Below, piece by piece: positions 33,342 through 43,366 of a DNA stretch of 64,000 bases; the first letter of the stretch is position 1; each line of letters opens with the position of its first letter. Source of the stretch: Gammaproteobacteria bacterium. GTDB taxonomy: Bacteria; Pseudomonadota; Gammaproteobacteria; Pseudomonadales; Azotimanducaceae. The stretch lies in the NCBI GenBank assembly GCA_026708185.1, contig JAPOVK010000020.1:34414-98413 (forward strand), written 5' to 3'. The notes under the pieces were generated by a model. It was given only the letters and a program-made list of their open reading frames with translations. It did no database searches and was not told the DNA's origin. A program made the translations under genes and the position numbers.

Positions 33342-34190
33342 ATGAGCCACGAGTGTTTCGAGGTCGAGATCACCGACCAGGTCGCCCATATCGTCCTTTC
33401 CCGGCCGGCCAAGCGCAACAGCATGACGCCCGCGTTCTGGCGCGAACTGCCGGAAATCGTGGAGGACATCGATGCCGGGGCCAAGGCGCGCGTCATCGTC
33501 ATCTCCTCGACCGGCCCGCACTTCTGCGCTGGACTGGACATCAGCGGCCTAGCCGGCGGCGGCGAGTCGCAGCGGCCCGATGCACAAACGCGCAAGCGGG
33601 AGGCCATTCGTCACGGCGCGAGCTTCTACGACAACACCCGGCGGTTGCAGGACAGTCTCTCGGCCCTCGAAAACTGTCGGCTCCCGGTGCTCGCCGCGGT
33701 CCAAGGGGGCTGCATCGGTGGCGGCGTCGACCTGACCAGCGCCTGCGACATGCGCTACGCGACGGAAGACGCCTACTTCACGATCTTCGAGATCAACATC
33801 GGCATCACCGCGGACGTCGGTACGTTCCCACGCCTACCGAAGCTCATTCCCGAAGGCATCGTCCGCGAGCTCGCGTACACCGGCCGCCGGATGACCGCCG
33901 CGGAGGCCAAGGACGTCGGCCTCGTGAACCGCGTCTTCCCGGACCAGGCGGCCATGCTCGACGGCGTGTTCGCGATCGCACGCGAGATCGCTAGCAAGCC
34001 GCCGCTCGCCGTCTACGGGTGCAAGCGCATGATCAACTATGCGCGCGACCACACCACGGCCGACGGTCTCGACTACATCGCGATCTGGAACGCTTCCTTC
34101 CTGCAACCGGCGGAGATGCAGGAGTCGATGCTAGCCAACCGCGAGCAACGGTCCGGCGAGTTCGTCGATCTCCCTCGAAAGTCGGGCTGA
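33342..34190 (+). CDS. crotonase, dienoyl-CoA isomerase (ECH1)-like
   Basis: A 282-residue crotonase. HFCAGLDISG and GGCIGGGVDLTSACD form the CoA-binding and oxyanion-hole segments. EINIGITADVGTFPRLPK contains the Glu and the Asp in the ADVG-x-x-x-RLP context typical of delta(3,5)-delta(2,4)-dienoyl-CoA isomerases of the ECH1 type, which reposition double bonds in unsaturated fatty acyl-CoA. The start at 33342 follows GCGGAGGAA; the much longer open frame upstream is antisense to the TauD gene and was rejected. It converges on a second crotonase gene 17 bp away. Confidence 0.87.
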   Translation: MSHECFEVEITDQVAHIVLSRPAKRNSMTPAFWRELPEIVEDIDAGAKARVIVISSTGPHFCAGLDISGLAGGGESQRPDAQTRKREAIRHGASFYDNTRRLQDSLSALENCRLPVLAAVQGGCIGGGVDLTSACDMRYATEDAYFTIFEINIGITADVGTFPRLPKLIPEGIVRELAYTGRRMTAAEAKDVGLVNRVFPDQAAMLDGVFAIAREIASKPPLAVYGCKRMINYARDHTTADGLDYIAIWNASFLQPAEMQESMLANREQRSGEFVDLPRKSG

Positions 34191-34207
34191 ACCGAGCGAG
34201 TGAACGC

Positions 34208-35014
34208 TTACTTCGCTTGCCAGCGCGGCTGGCGTTTCTCCGCGAACGCGCGCGGCCCCTCGACCGCATCGTCCGAGCGCTGCCGACGTCGCTCCCACTC
34301 GTAGGCTGTGTAGAACGCCTGGGCCAAGGGCATGTCGAGCCCCCGCATCGTGGCTTCCTTGGTCGCGCGCACGGACAGCGGGGCACAACGGAGCACGTCG
34401 GCCACCCACGCGTCGACTGCAGCATCGAGGTCCTGTAACGGTACGACCTCGTTGACCAGCCCTAGCCCGTAGGCCCGGGACGCCGGCATGTGGCGACCCG
34501 TGAGCAGGTACCCCATGGCGACCTTCAGGCCAATCTGCCGTGGCAGTCGGTGAACGCCTGCGGCACCGGCGATCAACCCGCGGCGGGGCTCCGGCAAGCC
34601 GAGTTCGGCGTGGTCGGCGGCGACGATGATGTCGCACGCCATGGCCAGTTCCAGGCCGCCGCCCAGCGCGAAACCGTTGACCCGGGCGATGACGGGTTTC
34701 GGGAAGTACCAACGTTCGGTCAACGACTTGGTCTCTGCGGCCTTGCGAGCCCACTCAGCGCGCTGTTCCGCCGTTGCCTCGCGTTCCCGGGCGCGGTGCT
34801 TGAGATCGGCTCCCGCACAGAAGGCGCGTCCCCCGGCACCGGTCACCACCGCGAGCCAGATCTCGTCGTTGCGCTCGACCTCGTCGAATCGTCGCGAGAG
34901 TTCCCATCGCAGATCAGGATTGAGCGAATTCATCGCTTCCGGACGGTTCAACGTGATGCGTGCTACGTGGCCGTCCACCTCGAACTCGGTAACGTGAAAT
35001 CGCTCGGTGGTCAT
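34208..35014 (-). CDS. enoyl-CoA hydratase/isomerase family protein
   Basis: A 268-residue crotonase. AFCAGADLKHR and NGFALGGGLELAMACD build the oxyanion hole. LPEPRRGLIAGAAG is close to the AUH/methylglutaconyl-CoA hydratase pattern, in which the Glu of the hydratase site lies in this region. A central charged helix (REREATAEQRAEWARK) is a moderate insertion. It may act in branched-chain amino acid or fatty acid breakdown. It converges on the ECH1-like gene. Confidence 0.85.
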   Translation of the reverse strand: MTTERFHVTEFEVDGHVARITLNRPEAMNSLNPDLRWELSRRFDEVERNDEIWLAVVTGAGGRAFCAGADLKHRAREREATAEQRAEWARKAAETKSLTERWYFPKPVIARVNGFALGGGLELAMACDIIVAADHAELGLPEPRRGLIAGAAGVHRLPRQIGLKVAMGYLLTGRHMPASRAYGLGLVNEVVPLQDLDAAVDAWVADVLRCAPLSVRATKEATMRGLDMPLAQAFYTAYEWERRRQRSDDAVEGPRAFAEKRQPRWQAK

Positions 35015-35298
35015 GCTTCTCTCCAGACGGGATGAACGAAGGCTACGCCATTTGTTTCAAGACCGTAGCCACCTAGGCACGGTGCGACCGCATGCTCGTG
35101 CGTGCTGCAAAGCGGTGCACGAGCCCGTTTTGGTGCGGTCGTAGATGCCGCCCGCTTACAACGTTGCAGATTGGTAACACGTTCGCGCTTGCGCTTGGCG
35201 ACAGAAAATGCTAGGGGATAGTACCGCGTTGGTGGATCGAGAGGCTTCACCACCGCAGGTGACTCGCACGAGGCAACACGTAAACGGGGAGGAGAAAA

Positions 35299-35640
35299 AT
35301 GCTCAACAAGATCGTTATCGCCGCGTCCGTCATCATCGCCATCGTCGAAGGGCTGGCGCCCGGGGTCGTACCGATGGCCATCCTGCCGCTGCTACTGGTC
35401 CTGCTGGGACTGGTCTACGGCGCTGTCGCTGTCGACGCCGAGGATCCAGTGGCGTACCTCGCAGTCGCCATTGCCATAGGCGCCGCGGGCGGGGCCGACG
35501 TGCTCGGGCACATCCATGCGGTCGGCAGCTACCTGGACGCCATCGTCGACCAGATCGCCGTCGTTCTGCTGAGCGGGGCCGTGACCATCATGGTCATGCG
35601 TGCCTGGAACCGGCTGAGCGCCGCGGACGACTCCGACTAG
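35299..35640 (+). CDS. small integral membrane protein, unknown function
   Basis: A 113-residue hydrophobic protein with about four predicted membrane segments (residues 5-22, 27-45, 50-70 and 82-100) and a short acidic C-terminus (SAADDSD). It starts behind GGGGAGGAG, an excellent ribosome-binding site. No family was recognised. It stands alone, flanked by about 280 bp upstream and 170 bp downstream. Confidence 0.72.
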   Translation: MLNKIVIAASVIIAIVEGLAPGVVPMAILPLLLVLLGLVYGAVAVDAEDPVAYLAVAIAIGAAGGADVLGHIHAVGSYLDAIVDQIAVVLLSGAVTIMVMRAWNRLSAADDSD

Positions 35641-35808
35641 GCGTAACGTCCCGACGGCCGGGGTCGCTTAATCGGCCACGGCCGCCGGAGGGCATTTACA
35701 TTTCTGACGCCCCTGAATCCGGGGCGGGGATTTCCTTGGTGCTCGGAATCGACGCACAGGAATACCCCAAGAGCTCGGGTCCGCGCTCTGACGATCGGGG
35801 GCACCCGT

Positions 35809-37641
35809 TCAGTCCGCCCTCAACGCCTCTTCGACCCGCGAGGCACGGACAGGATCCCACCACCAGGTGGCCGGGAATCCGCCGCTCAGCGCCAGCGTCT
35901 CCGGCTTGCCGAACTTGCTCCACAGGACCAAGCGCTGGCCCTCCACCGCGCGTACAGGGATGAAATAGAAGCCCCAGTACAGAACGCGGTCGAGCGCGCG
36001 GCTGGCGGCGAGTAGGGAACCCCGGTCGGTCGCGCTGAGCACCTGCGCCACGAGCGCATCCACGACCGGTGAAGCGAGACGAGCGAAGTTGGCGTTGCCG
36101 TGGCTATTCGACGCGTAGTAGGCCGCCACCTCCTGGTTCGGCGGCATCGCGGTTGCCAAGCTGCCGAATACCGCGTCGCCCTTGTTCTGCCGACGCATGT
36201 TGATGTATTGCGCGGCCTCCAGTACGCGGATGCGCGAGGCGATCCCGAGTCGTTCGAGACGCGCGATGTAGGGCAATAGTTCGCGCGCCGGGCCAGCGAC
36301 CAGGAACTCGATCTCGAAGACTTCGCCCGCCTCGTTAACCAGCGCGCCGCCCGACGCCTGCGTCCACCCTGCCTCCGCCAAGATCGCTTGCGCTCGCAGA
36401 AGGGCTTGTCGCCCACGCAATCGCGCCGTGCCGCTCTCGGCGAACGGCGGCTCTGTGAACACGCGCTTCGGCAACTGTTCGCGAAACGGCGCAAGGAGCG
36501 AAAGCTCGTCGGCCGTCGGCAGCCCCCTAGCGTTGAGGAACGTGCCGTGAAAGAAACTCTCCGGCTTCTCGTACGTCCCGTAGTCGAGAACGTCGTTCAT
36601 CCAGTCGAAGTCGAAGGCCAGGGTCAGCGCCTCGCGGACGCGGACATCCTTGAAGCGTGGCTTGGTCAGGTTGAACGCCAGCGCACGGATGATGCCCATG
36701 TATTCGTGGTAGTCGTGGATGCGCAACTCGAGCAGCCCCTGATCCCTGGCCGGGAGGTCGTAGCCCGTCGCCCATTGGGCCGCGTTGCCCTCGACGAATA
36801 CGTCGATCAGTCCCTTGCGTAGCGCCTCGCGCTGCACCGTCGCGTCCCGGTACACCTCGTAGCGAATCACGTCCAGGTTGTGCTGCCCCTTGGCGAACCC
36901 CAAGTCCCGCGCCCAGTAGTCGTCGACGCGCTGGAACTCGATGAATTTGCCGAGTTCGAAACGGCCCACGCGATAGGGCCCGCTCGACAGGGGTGCCTCG
37001 ATCGTCGTCGCGCTGTTGTCGAGGTCGCGCCAATAGTGCTCCGGCAGGATCGCCACCTTGCCGAGCGCCGTCACGGCGTTCAGGTTCATGGGCCACCGGT
37101 AGCGGAACAGGACGTCCCTGTCGCCCTGCACGACGACCTCCTCGATCGGCGCGAAGGCCGCCTTGACGCCGGGGAAAGCGTGATCCCGGATGTGTTCGAA
37201 GGTGAATTTCACATCGGTCGCAGTCACCGGGGCACCATCGTGCCAGCGCGCTTCGTCGTGCAGCAGCATGCGCACTTCGGTGACGTCGCCGTTGACCGCG
37301 ATGCACTTCGCGAGGTTGCCGTAGAAGACGCCCACCTCGTCATCCGACGGGCGCATGAGCGAGTCGTAGGCGATCTGTTCGCCGATCACGGTGATGCCGG
37401 GCACCGACACGCCTTTGGCGATGAACGGGGTGAAGTTGTTGAAGCCGGCACCGACGGAGCGCACCAGCGTCCCGCCTTTCGGCGCATCCGGGTTGACGTA
37501 TTCGAAGTGCGCGAAGCCGTGCGCGTACTTGAAGTCGCCGAAGTAGGAGACTCCGTGTCGGCATTCCGCATCGGCGAGATCCGCCGCTGCATCGAGGCCA
37601 AGCACCCAGGGAATGAGGAACGCCAGGCGGCCTTTAGGCAT
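35809..37641 (-). CDS. yejA: YejA-like oligopeptide-binding protein (SBP family 5)
   Basis: A 610-residue periplasmic solute-binding protein, the same size class as E. coli YejA. A signal peptide (LAFLIPWVLGLDAAADLADA) leads into HGVSYFGDFKYAHGFAHFEY and NPDAPKGGT, the YejA-type start, and PSDDEVGVFYGNLA follows. The start at 37641 overlaps the last codons of the ATPase gene. In this operon it is encoded last, whereas in E. coli yejA is first. The Yej system imports peptides, including microcin C in E. coli. Confidence 0.88.
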   Translation of the reverse strand: MPKGRLAFLIPWVLGLDAAADLADAECRHGVSYFGDFKYAHGFAHFEYVNPDAPKGGTLVRSVGAGFNNFTPFIAKGVSVPGITVIGEQIAYDSLMRPSDDEVGVFYGNLAKCIAVNGDVTEVRMLLHDEARWHDGAPVTATDVKFTFEHIRDHAFPGVKAAFAPIEEVVVQGDRDVLFRYRWPMNLNAVTALGKVAILPEHYWRDLDNSATTIEAPLSSGPYRVGRFELGKFIEFQRVDDYWARDLGFAKGQHNLDVIRYEVYRDATVQREALRKGLIDVFVEGNAAQWATGYDLPARDQGLLELRIHDYHEYMGIIRALAFNLTKPRFKDVRVREALTLAFDFDWMNDVLDYGTYEKPESFFHGTFLNARGLPTADELSLLAPFREQLPKRVFTEPPFAESGTARLRGRQALLRAQAILAEAGWTQASGGALVNEAGEVFEIEFLVAGPARELLPYIARLERLGIASRIRVLEAAQYINMRRQNKGDAVFGSLATAMPPNQEVAAYYASNSHGNANFARLASPVVDALVAQVLSATDRGSLLAASRALDRVLYWGFYFIPVRAVEGQRLVLWSKFGKPETLALSGGFPATWWWDPVRASRVEEALRAD

Positions 37642-39229
37642 CGACCACCTCCAGATCCAGCGCCGCGCCCATGAGTGCCCGAGTGTATGGCGTCGCGGGA
37701 CGGTCGAAAACGTCCTCCGCCTTGCCCTGTTCCACCACAACGCCGTCCTTCATGACGATGAGATCGTGGGCCAAGGCACGCACGACCTTGAGGTCGTGGC
37801 TGATGAACAGGTAGGCGAGCCCGTAGCGCTGCTGCAGCTCGCGTAGGAGATCGACCACCTGGGCCTGCACAGACATGTCGAGCGCCGACGTCGGCTCGTC
37901 GAGTACGATGAACTGCGGGCGCAACACGATGGCCCGCGCGATGGCGATGCGCTGGCGCTGGCCACCCGAGAACTCGTGCGGATAGCGGTCCCTGTCGGCC
38001 GGGTCGAGCCCGACATCGACCAGGGCCGCCTCGACACGCTTGGCACGCTCCGGATCAATGAGCTCCGGCTCGTGGACATTGAGACCCTGTTCGATGATCT
38101 GGGCCGCACTGCGCCTGGGCGACAGCGCACCGTAGGGATCCTGGAACACGATCTGCATGCGTCGCCGATAGGACTTCAATGCCTTGCCGTGCAAGACCTC
38201 GAGGGGTTCGCCATCGAAGCCGATGCGGCCCTCGCTCTTGACGAGCCGGAGCAAGGCCATCCCGAGCGTCGTCTTGCCCGAGCCCGACTCGCCCACCACC
38301 CCCAGGGTCTGTCCGGTCCGGATCGTCACTGAGACATCGTCCACCGCCGTGAGACGCCGTCTGCGCGCAAACCAGGCGCCGCCCAGACGGAAGCTCACAC
38401 GCACATCGTCCGCGACGACCAGCGGCTTGGCGCCCGGTGCCCCCGGCACGGGATCGCCCTTCGGCTCGGCCGCGAGGAGATCGCGCGTGTAGCGGTGTCG
38501 CGGCATCGTGAACAACGTCTCGGTCGGTGCGGTCTCGACCAGCCGCCCCTGGCTCATGACGGCGATCCGATCCGCGACCTTGCGCACGATGCTCAAATCG
38601 TGGGTGATCAGCATCATCGCCATGTTCAGCCGCGTCTGCAGATCCTTGAGCAGCGCGAGAATCTGCGCCTGTATGGTCACGTCGAGCGCCGTCGTCGGTT
38701 CATCGGCGATCAAGAGGTCCGGCTGGTTGGCAAGAGCCATAGCGATCATCACCCGCTGCCGCTGACCGCCAGAGAGTTCGTGCGGGAACGCATCGAGGCG
38801 TTCGTGCGCATGCTGAAGCCCAACCATCCGAAGCAGTTCAAGGGTGCGCGCACGCACGGCTTCGCGGGACATGCGCTGGTGCACCACCAGGACCTCGCCC
38901 ACTTGCCTCTCGATCGAATGCAGCGGATTGAGGGAGGTCATCGGCTCCTGGAAGATCATGCTTACCCGGTTGCCGCGCATCTCGAGGAGCCGCGCCTTCG
39001 CCGCACCGATCATCTCGACGCCGTCGAGAGTCACCGATCCTGTGGGGTGATGGGCTTGGGGCGGCAGAAGCTGCGGCACCGAAAGCGCCGTGACGGACTT
39101 GCCGGAGCCGGACTCGCCGACCAGCGCCAAGGTCTCTCCACGGTCGATGTGAAAGCCCACACCGTGGACCACCGTCTGGCCGTGGAACGCCACCGAGAGG
39201 TCCGAGACTGACAGGATCCGCTCGGTCAC
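37634..39229 (-). CDS. yejF: dual ATPase of the Yej peptide ABC transporter
   Basis: A 531-residue protein with two complete nucleotide-binding domains in tandem. Each has a Walker A GESGSGK[ST], a signature LSGGQRQR or FSGGQRQR, a Walker [13 protein letters not shown] or [11 protein letters not shown], and an H-loop. Oligopeptide-type C-terminal extensions follow each half ([20 protein letters not shown]). Length equals that of YejF (about 530). The GTG start overlaps the stop of the permease gene (GTGA). Confidence 0.93.
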   Translation of the reverse strand: MTERILSVSDLSVAFHGQTVVHGVGFHIDRGETLALVGESGSGKSVTALSVPQLLPPQAHHPTGSVTLDGVEMIGAAKARLLEMRGNRVSMIFQEPMTSLNPLHSIERQVGEVLVVHQRMSREAVRARTLELLRMVGLQHAHERLDAFPHELSGGQRQRVMIAMALANQPDLLIADEPTTALDVTIQAQILALLKDLQTRLNMAMMLITHDLSIVRKVADRIAVMSQGRLVETAPTETLFTMPRHRYTRDLLAAEPKGDPVPGAPGAKPLVVADDVRVSFRLGGAWFARRRRLTAVDDVSVTIRTGQTLGVVGESGSGKTTLGMALLRLVKSEGRIGFDGEPLEVLHGKALKSYRRRMQIVFQDPYGALSPRRSAAQIIEQGLNVHEPELIDPERAKRVEAALVDVGLDPADRDRYPHEFSGGQRQRIAIARAIVLRPQFIVLDEPTSALDMSVQAQVVDLLRELQQRYGLAYLFISHDLKVVRALAHDLIVMKDGVVVEQGKAEDVFDRPATPYTRALMGAALDLEVVDA

Positions 39230-40269
39230 GCCGCCTCCGCTCCGGTCACGGAACGCCTGGGATCGAAGGCGTCCCGCACCGCCTCGCCGATGAAGATCAA
39301 GAGCGTCAGCATCACCAGCAGCGTGAAGAAGCCGGCCAGCCCCAGCCACGGCGCCTGCAGATTGGCCTTGCCCTGGGCCAGGAGTTCGCCGAGCGAGGGC
39401 GAGCCCGCCGGCAGGCCAAAGCCGAGGAAGTCGAGCGACGTCAGGAGCGTGATCGAGCCGGTCAGCAGGAACGGCACGAACGTCAGCGTCGCGACCATCG
39501 CGTTCGGCAGCACGTCCTGGCGCATGATCGCGAAGTTGGAGACGCCGAGGGCGCGCGAGGCGCGCACGTAGTCGAAGTTGCGCGTGCGCAGGAACTCGGC
39601 CCGGACGACGGCGACCAGCGCCATCCAACTGAACAGCACGAGCAGCGCCAGGAGCGCAAAGACGCTCGGTTGCACCAGGCTCGACAGGATGATCAGCAGG
39701 AACAGGACCGGCAACCCGGCCCAGATCTCCACCAGACGTTGGCCGACGAGGTCGATCCAGCCGCCGAAGAAACCTTGCACGGCACCCACGAGGACGCCGA
39801 TCACCGAACTGATCGCCGTCAAAGCGATCCCGAACAGCACCGACAGGCGAAAGCCGTAGATGAGGCGCGCGAGCACGTCGCGGGACACGTCGTCCGTGCC
39901 CAGCCAATGGCGAGCCGACGGCCGCGCGGGTACGGGCTGGCCGATTTGCCAGTCGATGGTGTCGTAGCTGTAAGGGATAGGTGGCCAGACGGCCCACCCG
40001 TCGCCGGCCGCGATGAGCGCTTGCACCTCGGGGTCGCGGTAGTCGGCCTCTGAATCCAAGGCACCCCCGAAGGCCGTCTCCGGGTAGGTCACGAACACCG
40101 GCCAATGGATCCCCCCGTCGTATCCCAGCAATAAGGGCTTGTCGTTGGCGACAAGCTCGGCGAGAAACGAGACGATCAACAGGACGACAAACACCTTGAG
40201 CGACAGGTAGCCGCGACGATGGGCGCGGAAGTTCGCCCACCGCCTGCGCGTCAGGGGACTCAGCGCCAT
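39226..40269 (-). CDS. yejE: Yej peptide transporter permease E
   Basis: A 347-residue inner-membrane permease. An N-terminal segment (RRRWANFRAHRRGYLSLK) and first membrane helix are followed by a periplasmic loop bearing the ARHWLGTDDVSRDVLARL motif of DppC/YejE proteins. The EAA-type cytoplasmic loop is VRASRALGVSNFAIMRQDVLPNA. Five further membrane helices can be seen. The start overlaps the stop of yejB (TGATG), and the stop overlaps the GTG of yejF. Confidence 0.92.
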   Translation of the reverse strand: MALSPLTRRRWANFRAHRRGYLSLKVFVVLLIVSFLAELVANDKPLLLGYDGGIHWPVFVTYPETAFGGALDSEADYRDPEVQALIAAGDGWAVWPPIPYSYDTIDWQIGQPVPARPSARHWLGTDDVSRDVLARLIYGFRLSVLFGIALTAISSVIGVLVGAVQGFFGGWIDLVGQRLVEIWAGLPVLFLLIILSSLVQPSVFALLALLVLFSWMALVAVVRAEFLRTRNFDYVRASRALGVSNFAIMRQDVLPNAMVATLTFVPFLLTGSITLLTSLDFLGFGLPAGSPSLGELLAQGKANLQAPWLGLAGFFTLLVMLTLLIFIGEAVRDAFDPRRSVTGAEAA

Positions 40270-41354
40270 CAGGCCTCGCGGGTCTCGAAGTCGATGCGCG
40301 GATCGACCAGCGTGTAGGCGATGTCGCCCACCAGATGCAGCAGCAGGCCGACCAGCGTGAACATGTAGAGCGTGCCGAACATCACCGGGAAGTCGCGCGC
40401 CAAGGCGGCTTCGAAACCGAGTAGGCCCAAGCCCTCCAGCGAGAAGATCACCTCGATCAAGAGCGCGCCGGTAAAGAGCACGCCGATCAGAGCCGCCGGG
40501 AACCCCGCCACCACGATGAGCATGGCGTTCCGGAATACGTGCCCGTAGAGCACCCGGCGTTCGTCGAGACCCTTCGACCGGGCCGTAAGCACGAACTGCT
40601 TGCTGATCTCCTCCAGGAAGGAGTTCTTGGTGAGCATCGTCAGCGTCGCAAAGCCGCCGATGGTCAGCGACAGCACCGGTAACGCCAGGTGCCAGAAATA
40701 GTCGCCGACCTTGGCGGGCACGGAGAGTTCGTTGAAGTTCTCGGAGACGAGCCCCTTGAGCGGGAACAGGTCGAAGTACGTGCCGCCGGCGAACAGCACG
40801 ATGAGAAAGACGGCGAACAGGAAGCCCGGCGTCGCGTAGCCGACGAAGATCGCCGCACTCGTCCAGACGTCGAACCGGCTGCCGTCGCGGACTGCTTTCG
40901 CCACACCCAAGGGGATTGCGATCAGGTACGTGAGCAACATGGACCAAAGCCCGAGCGAAATGGACACGGGGAAACGCTCGAACACGAGGCTCAACACCGG
41001 CCGGTTCTGGTAGTAGCTCTCGCCCAAGTCGAAGCGCAGGTAGTCCCAGATGAGCCGCAGATACCGTTCGTGCAGCGGGCGGTCGAAACCGAACTGCTTC
41101 TCCAATGCGGCGATCAGCTCCGGGTCGACGCCTTCGGCGCCTGGGAACTGCGTGGACATCGCGTCCACCGCAACCGGTTCGGCAACCGCCCCGGCGATGC
41201 GCACGGTGGCGCCGACCTGCTCGCCGGTCATCTGCGCCAGCATCTGGTCCACCGGCCCACCGGGCGCGAGCTGGACGATGAAGAAGTTGATGGTGATGAT
41301 GCCGAACAGGGTCGGCACGATCAGGGCCAGGCGCTTGGCGACGTAGCGAAGCAC
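40269..41354 (-). CDS. yejB: Yej peptide transporter permease B
   Basis: A 361-residue permease of the DppB/YejB class. [19 protein letters not shown] is the characteristic first helix. A large periplasmic region contains [22 protein letters not shown]. The inner loop [22 protein letters not shown] is the EAA motif. GTG start. It begins 18 bp downstream of the PhyH gene, so the transporter is likely co-transcribed with that dioxygenase. Confidence 0.92.
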   Translation of the reverse strand: MLRYVAKRLALIVPTLFGIITINFFIVQLAPGGPVDQMLAQMTGEQVGATVRIAGAVAEPVAVDAMSTQFPGAEGVDPELIAALEKQFGFDRPLHERYLRLIWDYLRFDLGESYYQNRPVLSLVFERFPVSISLGLWSMLLTYLIAIPLGVAKAVRDGSRFDVWTSAAIFVGYATPGFLFAVFLIVLFAGGTYFDLFPLKGLVSENFNELSVPAKVGDYFWHLALPVLSLTIGGFATLTMLTKNSFLEEISKQFVLTARSKGLDERRVLYGHVFRNAMLIVVAGFPAALIGVLFTGALLIEVIFSLEGLGLLGFEAALARDFPVMFGTLYMFTLVGLLLHLVGDIAYTLVDPRIDFETREA

Positions 41355-41372
41355 GCCGGCGGCTCGATCGAG

Positions 41373-42362
41373 CTAGTCGAACAACCCCGAGGGCGAATCC
41401 TTGATGCCTGTGAAATCCGGGCCTTCGTCCCGCCAGCCGTTGAAGACCCGCTCGCCCATCAGCCGCGCGAACCGGGGCTCGTCCGCGTAGCGCTCGAAGA
41501 CCTCCGGGTAGCGCGTGTCGCCACGGCGTTCCTGGGTCGACAGGTGGGGGCGACAGAAGTACGCGGCCAGGTTCATCCGTACTCCGGGCAGGTCGCGGCG
41601 CCAGCCGCCGTGCCACGAGTTGCCATGCCAGATGGCCGCGTCGCCGGGTTTCAGGTTCATCGTCACGGCACCACGCGGCGCGGTCCAGTCCAGCGCATCG
41701 ATCTCACCGGGCTTGAGCCCTCTGGCGAGAACATCGACCATCGTGTCGCCGTTGACTGTCCAATTCTCGTGCGCCGACGGCTGCCGGTTTCGGCGGTGGC
41801 TGCCCGGGAACAACACGAGCGCTCCCAGCTCCTCCGAGTACGGCGTCAGCGCGTAGTTGCAGTTCGCCACCTGCGAGACCTCGGTCATGCCGACGCTGAT
41901 GCCGTCGGCATGGACGCCCAGCGGCATCCCACCAGGGCCGCGGAAGTGACAACCCATAGACGACAGCACGCAGCTCTCGCCGAGCAGGTACGTGATCAGC
42001 GCCAGCGGCTTGGGCTCGAGGAGGATCTCCGGGAACACCGGATCATCGAAGATCAGGTAGTGCAGATAGTTCATCCCGTTGAAGTCTTCGGCCGTCGCGG
42101 TCTCGGGGTCGATCTTGGCGCCCTTGTTCGACTCGGCGCGACGCAGGATGGCGGCCTTGGCGCGCTTGATCTGGTCCTCGGCGAGCGCTCCCTCCACGAC
42201 TGTGAAGCCCTGCACCTCGAGTTCCCGTAGATTGTCGTTGAGGCCCAACGCTTCGATCTCCGCCAAGACGCGTTCTCGGGCTGAGCCGTTGTCGCCACGC
42301 ATCCGCCTGATGACCGGAGATACGCGCTCGCTGTCCGTCTGCTTCACTGTCTCTGTCCGCAC
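41373..42362 (-). CDS. phytanoyl-CoA dioxygenase (PhyH) family protein, head of the yej operon
   Basis: A 329-residue Fe(II)/2-oxoglutarate oxygenase. GVHADG gives His151 and Asp153; WHGNSWHGGWRR gives His251. LFPGSHRRNRQP is the conserved turn. The N-terminal helical extension (to about residue 60) and general layout resemble the PhyH protein at 4708-5637. The GTG start has GAGG 9-12 bp upstream; an ATG 20 codons later is an alternative. With only 18 bp to yejB it heads a five-gene operon, linking an oxygenase to peptide import. Confidence 0.84.
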   Translation of the reverse strand: MRTETVKQTDSERVSPVIRRMRGDNGSARERVLAEIEALGLNDNLRELEVQGFTVVEGALAEDQIKRAKAAILRRAESNKGAKIDPETATAEDFNGMNYLHYLIFDDPVFPEILLEPKPLALITYLLGESCVLSSMGCHFRGPGGMPLGVHADGISVGMTEVSQVANCNYALTPYSEELGALVLFPGSHRRNRQPSAHENWTVNGDTMVDVLARGLKPGEIDALDWTAPRGAVTMNLKPGDAAIWHGNSWHGGWRRDLPGVRMNLAAYFCRPHLSTQERRGDTRYPEVFERYADEPRFARLMGERVFNGWRDEGPDFTGIKDSPSGLFD

Positions 42363-42568
42363 GGATTCAACCTCTAGGTTTCAAGGGTGCCGGAGTGTCA
42401 CGCGTCGCACGCACTGGGGCAAGCCCGGCGGAACCAGTGGCGGTGTGGAATCGTGACCGGTACGTCGATGCACGCCGGGACGCGGCTGGCTCTCTGTGAC
42501 CTTGATCGCTGAACGGTGCTGGTCTGCCGTTCATTCTGTGTTCATGTGGATCGCGGCAGCATGCTCGG

Positions 42569-43366
42569 CGCACCGGCGGGTTCGAACAGGCGGAACGCGC
42601 GTGGCGTGACCACGTGGCGGGGGACGGGGCGGACGCCGCGCTGCTCGGGAACGCCGCGAAGTTCCTGGCGGAGATCGACCGCGAACTGGCGGCGACGCTG
42701 CTCGCGCGCGCCGCGCGTCTCGAGCCGGACAAGGCGGACTGGGAGTTCCGGCAAGGCCTGGTGCGGATGTCGTCCTCGATCGACGCGTACTGGGCCGGCC
42801 GCGGCGCGGGGCCCGCGGCGCCGGATCCGGTCGCCGCCGCCGCGGCGCTGGTGCATTTCGAGCGGGCCTACGAGTTGTCCCGGGACGACGAACCGCGTCC
42901 GGTGTATCTGGCCACGGCGATGCGGACGGCCTTCGAGGCGGGGAGGCACGGCTCCGCGCGCTCCTACGCGCTGGAGGCGCTCGGGAACGACGGTCCGCTG
43001 TGGGACGGCCAGGTGGCGCATTGGGCGCACATCGTGCTAGGCCGCATCGCGCTGGCCGACGGCGACGTCGCCGCCGCCGCCAAACACCTGGTCGCTGCAG
43101 GCGGAGTAGACACGACGTGGGCGGCCGCGCTCCGCACGTTCGAGCCGAGCATGGCGTTGGCGCTCGAGCTGCTCCTCGCGGGCGGCGCCCGCGATGCGGT
43201 GCTGACCTACTTCGACCTTTGCGCGGAGTTCTGGGATAGGGAGGAGCTGCGGGAGTGGCGTTCGGTGGTCGCGGCCGGTGGTCTGCCGGATTTCGGGAGC
43301 AACGTGTTTTCTGAGGGCGTAGTCGGTGGCGCCCAGCGTGCTCCTGTCTACTCCTTAGACTGCCGC
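42569..43366 (+). pseudogene. remnant of a TPR-repeat protein gene
   Basis: The translation from 42569 reads as TPR helices (RTGGFEQAERAWRDHV, LLARAARLEPDKADWEFRQG, AAALVHFERAYELSRDDEP, IALADGDVAAAAKHL). Recognisable repeat sequence begins upstream of the first possible start codon (GTG 42614), and the frame upstream hits a TGA at 42503 with no start codon between. At the 3' end the frame runs on without a stop into antisense of the ankyrin gene. Both ends are thus lost, consistent with a decayed or recombined fragment. Expression from GTG 42614 cannot be excluded. Confidence 0.55.
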
